DNA from: Pyronema omphalodes
Lineage: Eukaryota; Ascomycota; Pezizomycetes; Pezizales; Pyronemataceae
Assembly: GCA_024516155.1 (NCBI GenBank)
Contig: JAJJXM010000031.1
Coordinates: 372,001 to 436,000 of the forward strand
DNA: 64,000 nucleotides
Direction: 5' to 3'
Shown here: positions 24,396 through 36,926 of the stretch, piece by piece
How positions within the stretch are numbered: the first letter of the stretch is position 1
Layout: every line of letters starts with the position of its first letter
Translations under genes and position numbers: made by a program
Notes under the pieces: model-generated
Seen by the model: only the letters and a program-made list of their open reading frames with translations
What the model was told of the DNA's origin: nothing
The model's database searches: none

Positions 24396-27300
24396 ATGGC
24401 TGGTTTCTCTCCGGATACCGCTCGATACGCTGGAAACATGAATCCCTCTTTAGCTTCTCTAGGATCACCTTTGGCTTCCTCTTTGGCTTCGCTATTGGCT
24501 CCTCAGGCTCCCCCACTGGCTCCATCTCTAGATTTGCGGTTGGCTTACCTATCCCCGGACTCCCCGGATGCTCAGCAACAGGCTCAGCAACAGCACGAGC
24601 AACACCCCCAGCAGAAGCAGCCGCAACTAGAGTTTCTACCTCCCCCCCACAAGTCTTCCCAGACACACCATGCCCAGCAAGGCCACCAGACATATCACCG
24701 TCACGGTCAAGCGGGGTCAGCATCAGCGCAGCAACAGACAGCAGTAGACACGCAAAACGAAACTGAAAACGATTTATACATAGACAGACGAATGCAACAG
24801 GAGAACAGCAACAGAACTGATTCATTTCAAACTTCTAACTTTATACAGTCGCAGTTGTCTTATTCTTCTTCATTAACGGGTTCGTCGCATCAGTCGCATC
24901 AGTCGCAGCAACAGCAGCAGCAGCCGTCGTCGTCGTCGTCGTCGCTGCAACTCAACCAAACGCCGCATCACTTGCAACAGCAACTCCACTCTCAGCAACA
25001 GCAGCAACAGCAGCAGCAACACTCCTCCTCCTCCTCCTCCTCCTCATCCTCCTCTCAGCACCACGCTCACCAACCACGACAACCTTTCGTCACCGACGAA
25101 TCCTCTTCAGCTACTCAACGTTATTCCCCCATGCCTCAACAGGGCCAATATACCACGTCCCAAACGACAAATCTTCCCCCAATGTCGAATTACCAGCAAC
25201 AGAGTCGGCACTCGCCATCGCGTCCAAACTACACCAATGCATCACAGTCTTACTACAGTGGAGCATCATCCGCCACCTCCCCTAGAAGTGGAGCAGGTCA
25301 GATGCCGCCGATTCAAAACTACCATCCGTTGCAACAAGCATCTTCATTACAATCGCCAGGTACCTGTTCTCTCCATCTCTACCTCTACAGCTTCTTCCCC
25401 CTCCCTCGGCACCCAGCTAACTTCTACAGTTGACTCGAATGGTGGCCGATATTACTCTCAAAATTCATCATCGCAATCATCCCACATGTTCGACCAACCC
25501 CCCACTACCGTTTCCCAGCCTCAACAATCTCCCCCTCGAGATCCTCCGCCAAGATTGCAGCGTGTTAACAACATGGCTGAGCTACAACCTCGAATAAATT
25601 CCCAGCCGGCGCACAGACGAGCCAACCCTGAGGGGGGTTTTATTAGCGTGAGTCTGAAGCCATAGCTACATCGTCATCGTAAGAGAGGAGCAACTAGCTA
25701 ACCGAAGCGAAAAAGCCTGTGCAAGCACTTACCACTTATCTACCGGCTACTTATCGCATATGCAACCCTTCGTTTAAATACGAAAGCTCGAGAAATCCCC
25801 GCCGTGTGCTTACTAAACCAAGTAAGGGTGTGAAAAATGACGGTTATGACAATGAAGATAGTGATTACATTCTCTATGTCAATGACATTTTGGGTTCGGA
25901 AGAAACAAAGTAGGTGAAACTTTTTCGCGCGGAGGAGCTAAAATCACTGACGCGACAAAAAGGAACCGTTATTTGATTCTTGATGTACTCGGTCAGGGAA
26001 CTTTCGGTCAGGTCGTCAAGTGTCAAAACTTGAAGACACAGGAAGTCGTAGCAGTAAAGGTCGTTAAGAATAGGACTGCATACTTCAACCAAAGCATGAT
26101 GGAAGTGTCAGTCTTGGATTTAGTACGTAGCATTCCGCGGGCTTTCTCAAAGCTTTTTCCACGGCTAACACACCCATAGCTTAACAGCAAGCTCGACAAA
26201 AATGATGACCACCATATCCTACGACTAAAAGATACCTTCATTCATAAACAGCATCTCTGTCTTGTGTTTGAACTCCTTTCCGTCAACTTGTACGAACTTA
26301 TCAAGCAAAATCAGTTCCGGGGACTTAGTACGACTTTGGTACGGGTATTCGCTCAGCAACTATTAAATGCGCTTTGTCTGCTGAATAAGGCACGGCTGAT
26401 TCATTGCGATTTGAAACCTGAGAATATTCTGTTAAAAAAGTCGGTCTCCACCAACGTCATTTAGATGTTGGTCCCTAAACCGCTGTTAATACTGACACTA
26501 TAAATAGTTTGGAGTCCCCAATCATCAAAGTTATTGACTTTGGTTCCGCGTGCGACGAACGCCAAACTGTATACACCTACATTCAATCACGTTTCTACCG
26601 CTCTCCGGAAGTATTACTCGGACTTCCTTACTCTTCATCAATCGACATGTGGTCCCTCGGATGTATCGTTGTCGAACTTTTCTTAGGATTACCGCTTTTC
26701 CCAGGTTCATCAGAATACAACCAGGTTGCACGAATAACGGAAATGTTGGGAATGCCACCGGTTTGGATGATTGAAATGGGAAAACAGGCAGGAGATTTCT
26801 TTGAGAAGGTTACGGATGAGTTTGGAAGGAAGACTTATCGCTTGAAGAGCATGGAACAATATTCCAAAGATCATGGAACCAAGGAACAGCCGGGAAAGAA
26901 ATACTTTCAGGCCACCACTCTGCCTGAAATTATTCGCCAGTATGCTATGCCAAGGAAGAACATGAAACCAATTGAAATTGAGAAAGGTATGTCTACCTGT
27001 GGTCGCGGGGTATGGTGTGTGGGGTAAGAAGCAAGGGGAAGCGCAGTGCAGCATAGCGGGATGGAGCGCCAGACATGTCTCGTGTAACTGCTAATATCCT
27101 GTAGAAATGAATAACCGCGTCGCCTTTATCGATTTTGTCCGCGGTCTCCTCTGCATCAACCCCATGGAACGCTGGTCCCCTCAGCAAGCGAAAATGCACC
27201 CCTTCATAACGCAACAAAAATTCACCGGTGCCTTTGTCCCACCCATGAACCTAAAGAATTCCTCCCCTGTCCAGAAATCCCCCATGCCCGCTATGGATCA

Positions 27301-28090
27301 GCAGCGCACCGAACAGGCGGCAAAACAGCAGCAACAACAAGTAGCAGCCGCAGCGCAGGCGCAAGCTCAAGCCCAGGCTCAGGCTCAGGCACAAGCACAA
27401 GCACAAGCTCAGGCACAAGCTCAAGCTCAAGCTAGAGCGCAAGCACAGGCACAAGCACAGGCGCAGGCGCAAGCTCAGGTACAAGCATCCAGCAGTTACG
27501 GCGCGCCAGTATCCAACTACCACACGACTCAGCCCTCATACAACAACATTTACAACTCCTCATCCCAGGGGTCTGCGCCGGGATACACTAGCAATGCCTA
27601 CACCTCTATGCCCTCTCAATCACAGGGTCAGCACCCTCAACAGCCTCCGCATAGTCAAATCCAACAGCACTCCCAGTTGCCACCTCACCAAATCCCCCAG
27701 CAAAACCAAGGAGCCCAAGGAAACCTCGGATCCCTATCCCATCAACAACCCCCTCCAGTACCCTCTCAATACCCGCCTTCAAATAGCAACCTCTATTCCA
27801 ACCGTAATAGGCAGAGATCAACTACCATGATGGATGGGGGTATTCCACCGCAGATTCAGAGGGCGGCGAGTATGATGGATCCTAATCATCCCATTCGTCT
27901 TCAGCCAAGTCCCGCTTATTTCCCACCACCCCCAGGAGGCGTTCCGGAGGATGGTCCGGCTAATGGCGCGAGAAGACAGGGTGGAAGAGGTCAGCAGTCT
28001 GGGCCCCAGTATAGGCAGGTTATCAGGAATTTGGAGGATAGGACGATGGAGGATGGGGGAATGTTTGGAGGGAGGGGCGGATGGCAGTAG
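24396..28090 (+). CDS. yak1: Yak1-like dual-specificity (DYRK) protein kinase
   Basis: Seven exons are proposed: 24396-25359, 25430-25647, 25716-25909, 25963-26122, 26180-26439, 26508-26986 and 27105-28090 (1086 aa). Every intron keeps frame, and most have a CTRAC-type branch. Residues ~1-390 are Gln/Ser/Pro-rich with poly-Q and poly-S. The conserved pre-kinase block [31 protein letters not shown] follows. The kinase domain (~462-790) has [10 protein letters not shown] (469), the VAVK lysine (~491), HCDLKPEN (Asp ~589), DFG (~609) and the YTY activation loop that DYRKs autophosphorylate. The C-terminal tail has an Ala-Gln dipeptide tract (~840-885) and Pro/Gln-rich sequence. Yak1 restrains growth downstream of PKA and TOR and promotes stress responses, shuttling between cytosol and nucleus. 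The first ATG of the long frame is used. Identity is firm; minor splice choices are less so (the donor at 26440 is GTCGGT). Confidence 0.93.
27345..27485 (+). repeat. Coding GCN-CAR repeat (Ala-Gln tract)
   Basis: Hexanucleotide-scale repeat inside the last exon of the kinase gene, encoding over twenty alternating Ala-Gln pairs with one Arg interruption. Codons vary (GCA, GCT, GCG, GCC with CAA or CAG), so the protein repeat is more uniform than the DNA. Confidence 0.95.
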
Positions 28091-31000
28091 GTGGTTGGGG
28101 TTGACTGGGGGGTCGAGGTTTTTTGCGTGTAGGTGGGTTTATGCACAAAGTGTGGAGATGTTCGAAAGGGGGTTATTTTTACAGAAGGCTTGAGAATGGA
28201 TAAAGGCCTAATTTACTGAAATTACGGCACTAAGATGGTCAGCTCAGGCCAGGTCATGATTCAGGGGAAGATTGATGAAGATTACAAATTCGATTCAGCT
28301 TGGAGAGTTCAGAATGAAGAAGCGATGGAGATTATGATGGAACTGGGCGGAGATTACAGTTCAAGTGGACTGTGGATATTGGGAGGAAGAGAAGAAGAAG
28401 ATGATGAAGCAAGTGATACCTAGTGAAAGTGCAGTTGTTTATTTGTTTTAGCGTGCAGTGACAGTGGAAGTGGCGGTCGGTAGTAGCGGTGGAGGATGGA
28501 AGATTTGATTTGTGTTTTTTTTTCTCTTTTTGTTTTCGTTAGCCTTTTGATAGGAATAGGAATAGGAATAGGAGAAGAAAAATGAAAGAATGAAAGTGTA
28601 TGAGTTTAGTTGAGTGAGCATTGAGCACTGAGAAGTTTTTTTTTTCTTCTTGTCCTTTCTTTTTCCCTTTCCCTTTCTTTTTATTTTTCTGTCTTTTTTT
28701 GAAGTAAGCTTGTGAAGATAATTCTGCTTTTCTTTGTTGATTTTTTACTTTTCTTTCTTGTTTTTTATTTTTGCTTTTTTTGACTTCGTAACTTATTTTA
28801 TCACTTTATCACTTTATCTTGGATATCAATACTCATATTCATATAAGTTTTTTCTTCATGATGATTGGTTTTTTGGCGATTTTATTGGTAATTTCAGTTC
28901 GAGTGATGGTATATGATCATGGCGTGTTGGTGCAGATTGATGAAGGGCCGGCCTGGGTGGGTGGGAAGAGCGGCAGAGCGTAAGGTCGGGCGAGGTGGGC
29001 AGGGAGCGGGGAGTAGGGCGGGGGGGAGGGGATAGGGGAATGCAGGAATCAGCGGCGGCAGGGGGTAGCGGGGGGGGGGGGGGGGGGGTAGGGGGAGCGG
29101 AGGGTGTGGTGTTAAATTATTCCCGGTGAAACTTGTATATAGAAGGGGAGGGAAGATATAGGCTGTATCTTGGTGCGTTTAGTATTAACTGAAAATAAAG
29201 AGCCCTTTTTTAGCTGTGAGAATAGGTGGGGAAAATTGGTTTCGGTTGAGGTAAATGTTAGGATTGTTGTTGAGATTGTTGTTGTTGTTGTTGTTGTTGA
29301 GATTGGGGTTGTTGTTGTTGTTGGGGTTTGGGGTTGGGGTTTGGGGTTGGGGTTTGGGGTTTGTGGTGGTGTTTTGGGGCGGGGCGGGGGTGGATGGGGG
29401 ATGCGCGGGGGGGGGGGGGGGGGAGACTGGGAGGGTTGATGGTGATGGAGAAGGATAGGGTGTAGACTCATGACGCTGAGCACTTGGTATCATGTATCAA
29501 GAACCACGCCATATCACTCGGATTTGTATTTATGAATCTTATATCAAACCAAGCTTAGGTTGTCTGCTTTATGGTTTTGTGATTTTATGATTATATGATT
29601 ATGGGTACTATGAAAATATCATAATTCGTCTACATGTAGACTTGTTTTTTTTGGGGGGGAAATGTAATAGTCTGGGTTTATTGAATTTTTTGTGGTGATG
29701 TGATGTAATGTGGAGGGTTATGGTTATGGTTATGGTACGGTTGATATTTGATAGTAGGTTTGATGGTTATGAGGTTATGAGGTTATGAGGTTAATCAGGT
29801 ATCTCGTATTAAAAGAGTCTTCACAACGACTGTAGGTTCGACAAGAAAGGCAGAGGAAGTCCTTACAATCGAAGGGATCGTTGAAGCCAGAGAAGATCTC
29901 ATGGGAAATCTCGTTTGGGGAATATCAAAGGACATTGCTTTGTATGTTCAATCGGGTGTATGATTCATGAAGTTCAATTGACAGAGAGACGGGTCGGATA
30001 TTACGAACAGCGAAGTCTGCAGACTTGCTTTTTTTTGGAAGCTGGGCTATGTGGCCGCTGGCGGGAGCCTCATATATCTGAACTACCGATTATACATAAG
30101 GTAAAGATGTATAGGCCTTTTAGTCTGCCTAAACTTCATCTGAGACAGCCAACTTGACTCAATTCAAAACACCAAGCCATTCCCGACAGGATAAGCTTTT
30201 ATTGTGCATATAAAACCGCACTACTTGGTTTCTGTTGAAAATAAAATCAAGAACATTTGCATCGAAGTATCGCTCTTCGCCGATTCTTTCGTCAAACTTG
30301 CTAATGATAACTCTCCCTGGGAGATGATATGATCTATGGTGAACTTGCTAACACAATAGATCTAGCCCGGAATCGTGCCGAAATCTCGTCTATCAGTTCT
30401 GTTCCGGCTTCAGAAACATATCAACCAAGAAATACAACATATATGCGGTATTTTCTAGTATTTCTGTCGATAAAATCATCTACATGTCTTAGGTGAAGCA
30501 GAGGTAACTTGTAAGCATTTATTTACTGAATCATACTCTGACCGAGGCCTAAAAGGCCCATGCAGGAAGAGATGGGTATCTGCACACAAATCTTGTCTAC
30601 TCCACTAACGTCGTAGGTTTGACGAAATAGTCTTTGAACTTGGTGTAGGGGAATATTGCGTTGCGCAGCCCGTTTGGTAAAGCGATAGGGAATATAAGGG
30701 TTGACTTCATGCGAAGGCCAAAGTAGATGCTACAAGCGACGAGATCGTTGCAAGAGAATGAATGGAAGACCTAGGCCTCAGTTATACTATAATTATATCT
30801 GCAGTATGCCTTACTTCACAAAGAAATGTGTTGCATATTTCACGCTAAGTATTTTATCCTTCGCGCTAAGTATTTATCCTTATGCATATTCGGCTGTGGT
30901 GCATGCTTATTGATCGCCTGACATACCGCTGCATTAGACACAAGATATCACCCGTTCACAAATTTTCATCATACCCCCATCTGTCATCGCTGAACTAAAT

Positions 31001-31306
31001 CAATAAATAGAAAAATCATTAAACTACAAGATTTGGCGATTATTAAGAGAAATTTGTGTTTAGATTTGAGAAATAGGGTCTCACGAGCGACTTTAACTGT
31101 AGTATTCATTCCATTCACTCTCGGTAACATTTCATGCAGCTACTCCAACACAAGGCTGGTATACACGCCTTACTCTACAAGGGCCTGCATTTCAGCTCGT
31201 ACACGCATCTCAAGTATATATTTGATTGCAGGTCCACTCACGATTCAGCTACAGCCCAGCATCCCAAAGATTTACAGAAACGGCCTTCAATATATCAACG
31301 GAGACA
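28091..31306. other. Gene-free region, G-rich and T-rich blocks
   Basis: No supportable gene in about 3.2 kb. After the kinase stop come T-rich sequence (28500-28860), G-rich sequence (28940-29100, with a 19-nt G run at 29070) and GTT/GGGGTTT-type repeats at 29270-29370. A 17-nt G run follows at 29407. A GGTTAT/GAGGTTAT tandem lies near 29725-29792. The last stretch before 31307 is presumably promoter of the CorA-like gene. Confidence 0.55.
29270..29424 (+). repeat. GTT and GGGGTTT-type G-rich repeats
   Basis: TTGTTGTTG runs pass into GGGGTTTGGGGTTGG units and then a 17-nt G run at 29407-29423. Several runs of four or more G lie on one strand, so G-quadruplex folding is possible. This is inference from composition. 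Confidence 0.85.
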
Positions 31307-34300
31307 ATGGACAAACTCTTGAATAACTGGCAGCCCGGATCGTTCATGCAACCAAACCGGGGCACGACTCCTGGTGGCAATGGCGACCAAAATCCTAGTA
31401 GAGGTATGAAAGCTGCGGATTTCGAGGTTCCACCAGTGAAACAGCCACAACCACCGTCGCCGAAACCAAGCCCAATACCCGCTGAACGTAATACATCAGT
31501 GCCACCGGCACCGACGCCGGGTCCTGTCGATGGTGCCGGTTTTTCGTCAACGGCCGTGCCAAATATTGATCCGGGATTGGAGGGGGGGTGGAATCCGTTT
31601 ATTAATTACCACACAATACCGTCGGCAACACCAGATGCGCAAGAAAAGATGTTTCTTGTATCTAACGGCACTGCTGGATCACCGATTCTGGTGCACCGCC
31701 GAAAGGATAAGCTTCATGGTAAGGGTGCCATAAATTTTCATTGATTGTGTAATATCTCGAAGGCAGATATAAATAGCTAATATCTCATTATGTAGACTCG
31801 ATAACTAATAAATATTACAAGATTCCGTTTCACTTAGCAAAGCATATTGAGAGGGATCCGCTATCATTAAATCTTCCTGTTGAAAAGGTGACAATTCAAT
31901 TTTTTGATAGATAAATTCCAGAGTAATTACTAATTACTCATGTAGCTATGGCGAGGCGCGCCTAATCTTACCATTCGGTAAGCGTGAAGATCGTGTTCGA
32001 GGAGAACCTCAAGAGAGCCGCCTGACTTCTGATTTAAAACAGTCACTCCGACGAGAAGTTCGAAAACGCGGAAGGTAAAGAGCCAGTGGACTTATATAGT
32101 TCCGAGTTGACTGCACAACTCTTGAATAGAGTCATGTCCACTCTTTTCACCAACTTCTCATCCCGTCTCATTGACCCTGCTACTGGTTAGTCAATACGCT
32201 TTGTTCAAACGCCTATGGTAAGAATGTTGACCTTGCTATCGCAGGTGAATTAGTTATCGAGCTTTGCCTGGATACACTCCAACCTTTTGAGAACTCCTCC
32301 AAAAGGGACCCCTCCACAATCACAACTCCTTGCGGTAAGCGTTACATTGAGCTTGATGCACCTAATGCCGGCTATAGCTATCAAGTTGGCTTTGTAAAAC
32401 GTTTTTGCATGTCGCTCAGACAGAATAGCCGGGATAAGACCTGGAATCTCACAGTCCTGACCCATGACGGCGTGGATTATCCGAGTTGGGAGGAATTTGA
32501 GCATCGACTTCACTCGGGATCACTCTGGACTGTGCATGCAATCCTGGACCCCAGGCGAATCTTGGTAGATTTTATCAGGACCCAGATGATGTGGAATGAC
32601 TTTACTCAAGATCTGAGATCTACAATTGCTGAACTGGTGTGAAATTTCTACCCAAGGCTCACGGGAAATCATTTGTCACTAACGACCGATCGCAGAATAA
32701 TCAAGCTATAAGTCGTATGGATATGCCCAAAGTGGTTGATATGCTCTACCGAGAATTACATGTTCTCAATGACTGTGACCTGGCGCTAGCTTCGAATATG
32801 AACGTCATTTCAACGCTTCGAGATACACTTCACTTCTCAGACATGGAGCTGAGGCAACTCGGACTACCACCTAATGGAAATCATGTAGCCATGGAGATTA
32901 GGAACATCTATACTGAGTTATCGCATAATATGTTATTTCTCCAGCAGCTTAAGCAAGAAGTTAGCACAACTATTGACATGGTTAGTACCTCATTCCCGTA
33001 GGACGGTCATCACTGACACCCTATTGGTAGGTTTTCAACACCGTCCAAGTCGACCACGGAGTTCTAGCTCTAAAGCAAGGCGATTTAGTGTACCATCAAT
33101 CTGAGAGTATGAAACGCTTGACATATCTAACCGTGTTTTTTCTTCCGGCTACGTTCGTTGCTGTAAATCCCCTATTCTTTTTTTGTCAGTAGTCATAGAT
33201 TCTCACGCATCCAGACACTCTTTGGTATGAATGGACCATCCACTGCGAACCCACCTCTCTGGCTTTTTTTCGTGGTTGTTATACCTATTTCGGTTCTATG
33301 CTTTATGGTACTCTATGGGTTGGAGTATTTGACCACCTTTCGGAATAAGCTGCTTGATGTATTCCAATTTCCGTGGAAGAAACTGTCGGCCCAGCCTAAA
33401 TTGGCTGATGGTGAGATGGAAATGGATGAACTGACAGGTAATCAACCTTGGTTTTATACCGCATCTACCCAGACTATTTTCTAATAAAGTTCAAAGCACC
33501 AGTATGTTATACATCAAGATCGAGCATTGATCCACAAATTCCTGCCATAGGAGGCTATATGGGAATGCCACAGAGCGCTCCGTTTAGCTCAGGATACAGA
33601 CAACCAAGCCCACAATATCCGACTTCAAGTCCATACTTTTTCCCATCGAGCCCCCAAGATACTCCCTATACACCAGAATATGGACCTTCAAGCACGTACT
33701 TTTCCCCATCCAGCCAGAAATATACTCCAACTAGTCCAGATTTCACGCCAGTGGGTCCCGAAGTTGAACTCCAGAACCCAAGCTTGGAGGTACCGTGGCC
33801 TGATTCGGCTCCAGAACCCGCTGGTCACGGGCCTGGAAGCATTCAAGAAAGCCCGGATATCTCACAGGCTTTACCACATCAACCTCCGGACTTGGTTTCA
33901 GAAACCTCAAACTATACAGCGATTGGGCCAAGCATGGGTAAGAACCCAGAAATGGATAATGACGAATCATCAAGGAAATTTTTCAAGCATTTTATACCGG
34001 CACAACAACAGCCACAACAGCAACAACAGCCACAACAGCAACAACAGCCACAACAGCAACAACAGCCACAACAGCAGCAACAGCAAGCGCAACATCTTCC
34101 TGACATCTACGATTTAACCAAAGATCAGCGTCCACCTTCAACTGCGTCTAATATCCTGAGGAGAATGGAATCAGTCCAGCGAATTCCGAGTGGCGAATTA
34201 CCATCTTCAGTTGGATACATTCCTTATAGAGTCAGAATACCCATGCCAGATATCGGTAATACAGACGCATTGCAAGTACCGAAATCTCCATATCGAAGAT

Positions 34301-35148
34301 TTGGCAGCACCGAAAGTCAGAACGCGGCACAAACCCATACAGCACACCACGCAGCACGCCCCCAAGCATACGATAATCTTCCTCAATCAGCGACACCGCT
34401 AGTTGGCGAAGGTATCGTCGGGGCCGACTTTGCGGGCGAAGAAGCCGGTCCTGGAAGGAATTCTCGACTTGGGGATGATAGTAAAATATACACAGAAGCT
34501 ATGGAACCACCCATTCACGGAGAATCTCAAGCCGAGAGTTTTTCAGCGCTCCCTCATCAATCTCCTTATTTTTCTGCCCCACCGCCCTCATTTCCAGCAG
34601 ATTACAGATATGAGCCACAATCAACCGGAGACCTCAACTCCAATGCAGACATTTTGCATAATTATGATTATATTCCTTATCGATACCAACCATACAATCC
34701 TGCTGTACCTTATGCCAATCCTTACAACCCGAGTCTCTATCCAGAAACACCATCACGGAGACAGAACATAAGAATTCAAGAACAAACGCACTCACAACCA
34801 TACCCCGATTTTTCGAGGAGCTTACAGGGAGCTAATCCGCCTGCCGTCTACTCTGCGCAGACAGCGGGAGATGGTAGTACAACAAGCCCAGCGGTATTGT
34901 CATCATATCCTCCGCTCACTCCAGTTTATTCTACACACCATCGCACGAGTCCAAGGCGAGTCGTAAGGCCAACAGTACAGGAGACGGAGAGTCAACCTAG
35001 CTCAACGGGGTTTTCGTATGGGGAGAGGTATCGCAGTTCGGATAGCGGTGGGCAACGGGTCTCCGAATCGGCGGGGGACGCAGGGCACTCAAGATCTGAG
35101 AGGAGAGGTCGAACGGAAACGGGGAACCTGGGGGATTATGCTGTTTAA
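31307..35148 (+). CDS. CorA-like Mg2+ transporter domain protein, long P/Q-rich tail
   Basis: Nine exons are proposed: 31307-31718, 31796-31887, 31946-31977, 32043-32185, 32245-32636, 32696-32980, 33031-33162, 33215-33437 and 33497-35148 (1120 aa). Frames join at every boundary, and most introns show a recognisable branch-like motif. Residues ~130-480 form the soluble domain. TM1 is LTYLTVFFLPATFVA (~482-498), followed at once by LFGMN, the signature Gly-Met-Asn loop of CorA channels (~500-502), then TM2 PLWLFFVVVIPISVLCFMVLYG (~509-532). The ~550-residue C-terminal tail is low complexity: YTPTSPDF-like repeats (~606-655), poly-Q with Pro (~740-770) and Tyr/Pro-rich sequence. CorA proteins form pentameric Mg2+ or divalent-cation channels; divergent fungal members are mostly uncharacterised. 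The last ~56 codons lie inside the 4.4 kb duplicated segment, so the true C-terminus could derive from repeat DNA. Family from GMN and two TMs: good. Transport function: inferred. Confidence 0.8.
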
Positions 35149-35473
35149 AGTGCTAGAGGTACATAGATGTGGGGGAATTTTTGAATTTCGTAAAGCAGGG
35201 CAGAGTGTAGTACTATCACATATTGTACCTAAAGCCTTGCAACCGTCTTCCTAACTTATCCATTTGTATGATGTCTTTCTGGCGTTGTTAGTCTACCAAT
35301 GACGGCGACTGCGTGACGAATCTACGGCTGTCGGTTGCCTTTGATTGGACTTATAAAGGCCTTCTGATAGACCTGAAGCTTCTCTTCCCTCGCCGACCCC
35401 AAAGAATAACCCGCCCTTCGATAACCCCATCATTTTTTTTCAAAAATATTTTTTTTCTGAAGAAACTTCACCA
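35149..35473 (+). promoter_or_regulatory. Presumptive promoter and leader of SAP gene 1
   Basis: The ~300 bases between the CorA-like stop and the SAP gene are almost the same in both duplicate copies, except the last ~50 bases before the ATG, which differ strongly. TTATAAAGG at 35350 resembles a TATA box about 120 bases before the start. A matching TATAAAGG lies at 42320 in copy 2. Confidence 0.4.
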
Positions 35474-35905
35474 ATGTCGAACGAATATGATATCCTCGGC
35501 CAGTACTTACTGGATACCTTTGTCCGAGCAGCAGCAACTGACGCTGCCCCTGAGGGAACCCTCATGACGGCCCCCTCCACCCCAACCGCCGAACCGGTTG
35601 TACGCCCTCCCATCGCAGCCCAAAAGAGATACGTCATAACCCTAAAGTTCGGAAAGCTTAAGGGCAAATTTGCTCAGCTTGATAAGGCAGCCCAAAGGAG
35701 GGCCGAATCGAGGGCCGAATCGGAAAGACGGGTCCGAGCCCTGGGGGAATGCACCCCCAAGAATTATAAAAGGTGGGTTGAAACCCAAACCACCAGGGAA
35801 CTGAAGGTATCCTTGCGAGAACGGAAACTCCTCCAAACTGGGAGAAAGGACGATATGGTGGATCGTCTCATCAATGCAATTGAAGCGGAATATGGAGTGG
35901 TCTAA
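35474..35905 (+). CDS. Small SAP-domain protein, copy 1
   Basis: A 143-aa frame from ATG 35474 to TAA 35903. The C-terminal third (~108-140) reads TTRELKVSLRERKLLQTGRK followed by DDMVDRLINAIEAEYG. This matches the SAP motif, a helix-extended loop-helix often binding AT-rich DNA in chromatin or repair proteins. The centre is basic and rich in Arg, Lys and Ala (LDKAAQRRAESRAESERRVRA). No signal peptide or membrane segment. Its paralogue is at 42442. The two differ in 7 of the first 17 residues and then at only a handful of positions. Here TAA directly precedes a splice donor (GGTTAGT) that the paralogue uses in frame. No named family beyond SAP is recognised. A nuclear DNA-binding role is inference. 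Confidence 0.72.
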   Translation: MSNEYDILGQYLLDTFVRAAATDAAPEGTLMTAPSTPTAEPVVRPPIAAQKRYVITLKFGKLKGKFAQLDKAAQRRAESRAESERRVRALGECTPKNYKRWVETQTTRELKVSLRERKLLQTGRKDDMVDRLINAIEAEYGVV

Positions 35906-36094
35906 GGTTAGTTTCCCCTCCTCGCGCTACATCAGTGAGCTACAGTTGTTGAATGGGCGATTTACTAACTCTTTTTCCAGTCTCCGCAGTTTTGAATGTC
36001 CTGGGACTTGCAGCATCCTGTACCAGTCTCTTAGGCCTGGGTCAGCGTATACTGCAGTACATACACTCGTTGCCTGTTTTGTTTTTGTAATTTC

Positions 36095-36205
36095 TTTATA
36101 CCATGTCACGAACTTTCTTTTATGCATTTTTTTTATACCATGTCACGAACTTTCTTTTATGCATTTTGTTTATACCATGTCCACGAACTTTCTTTTATAT
36201 ATTTT
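36095..36205 (+). repeat. Tandem ~36-bp repeat, three units (copy 1)
   Basis: The core ACCATGTCACGAACTTTC plus a T-rich tail is repeated three times with small changes (the third unit has CCACGAACTTTC). The same array lies at 43063-43175 in copy 2. It sits in the 3' region of the SAP gene and may be part of its untranslated region. Confidence 0.85.
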
Positions 36206-36692
36206 TTTTGATCTGTGTAGTATTAATTTGAATACATCCTCTCATTAACCTTACTTGAATAAAACTTGCCTTTCGCATTCAGTGATCCCTCCCTCAACAC
36301 CTTGTATATACATAGAGTCGCATCACCTATCCACACCCCCGATTCCGTCTGGTAGTTGTAGATTCATCATCTACTTGGAGTAACTCTACGTTGGAACTGC
36401 CAGCTATGGTAAGATCTGCTAAACCAGTTGGACTCTTTCGTTCATGGTCCAGATTCCCCGTCAATCTGCCTTCCTCCTCTAAAAACTTCTCAACGCTTCA
36501 GTCACCCTCTTGACCGTCTCTATGTCCATCTACGACTCTCAATCCCGTCTGTTCGTTGTAGCAATAACAAGCTTGGTTAGAATTTACGAATCGCAGGTCA
36601 CTTTACTTTCGGACTTTGCTGGCTTCACTAGATTTCTCTGGGTCTTCTTTCAGTGACTTTCCCATTTTTACACACCACCCGACATCTCATAC

Positions 36693-36926
36693 TGGAGAAC
36701 TTCCCATAAGACTATAGCAACGCTTTTTCTATTACATTTTCCAACAAAACACAATGCCATGCAATCAATCAAGAGTTGTAACTCTGAAATCACAAAGACA
36801 TTGGGGCCAGAGACGTACTCAATCGTGATAAGCGAATCCGTAAGAATTTACGGTATCAATCTTCTGTAAAATGCAATAGAAAAATTGTTGCTATAGCGTG
36901 TCTATAGCCTTACGGGAAGTTCTCCA
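36693..36926. mobile_element. 234-nt MITE-like insertion with terminal inverted repeats
   Basis: The segment starts TGGAGAACTTCCCATAAG and its reverse complement starts TGGAGAACTTCCCGTAAG. Pairing continues through CTATAG, giving about 31-nt terminal inverted repeats with about 4 mismatches. The paralogous site in copy 2 (near 43660) lacks it: the offset between copies changes by exactly 234. It encodes nothing. No clear target duplication was resolved. A non-autonomous DNA transposon is the simplest reading; loss from copy 2 is the alternative. Confidence 0.8.

Noticed and set aside
25360..25390. A 31-nt intron in the kinase gene using the nearer acceptor CTACAG
   Set aside because: Too short for splicing. 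The acceptor at 25429 with a CTAAC branch gives a 70-nt intron and the same reading phase.
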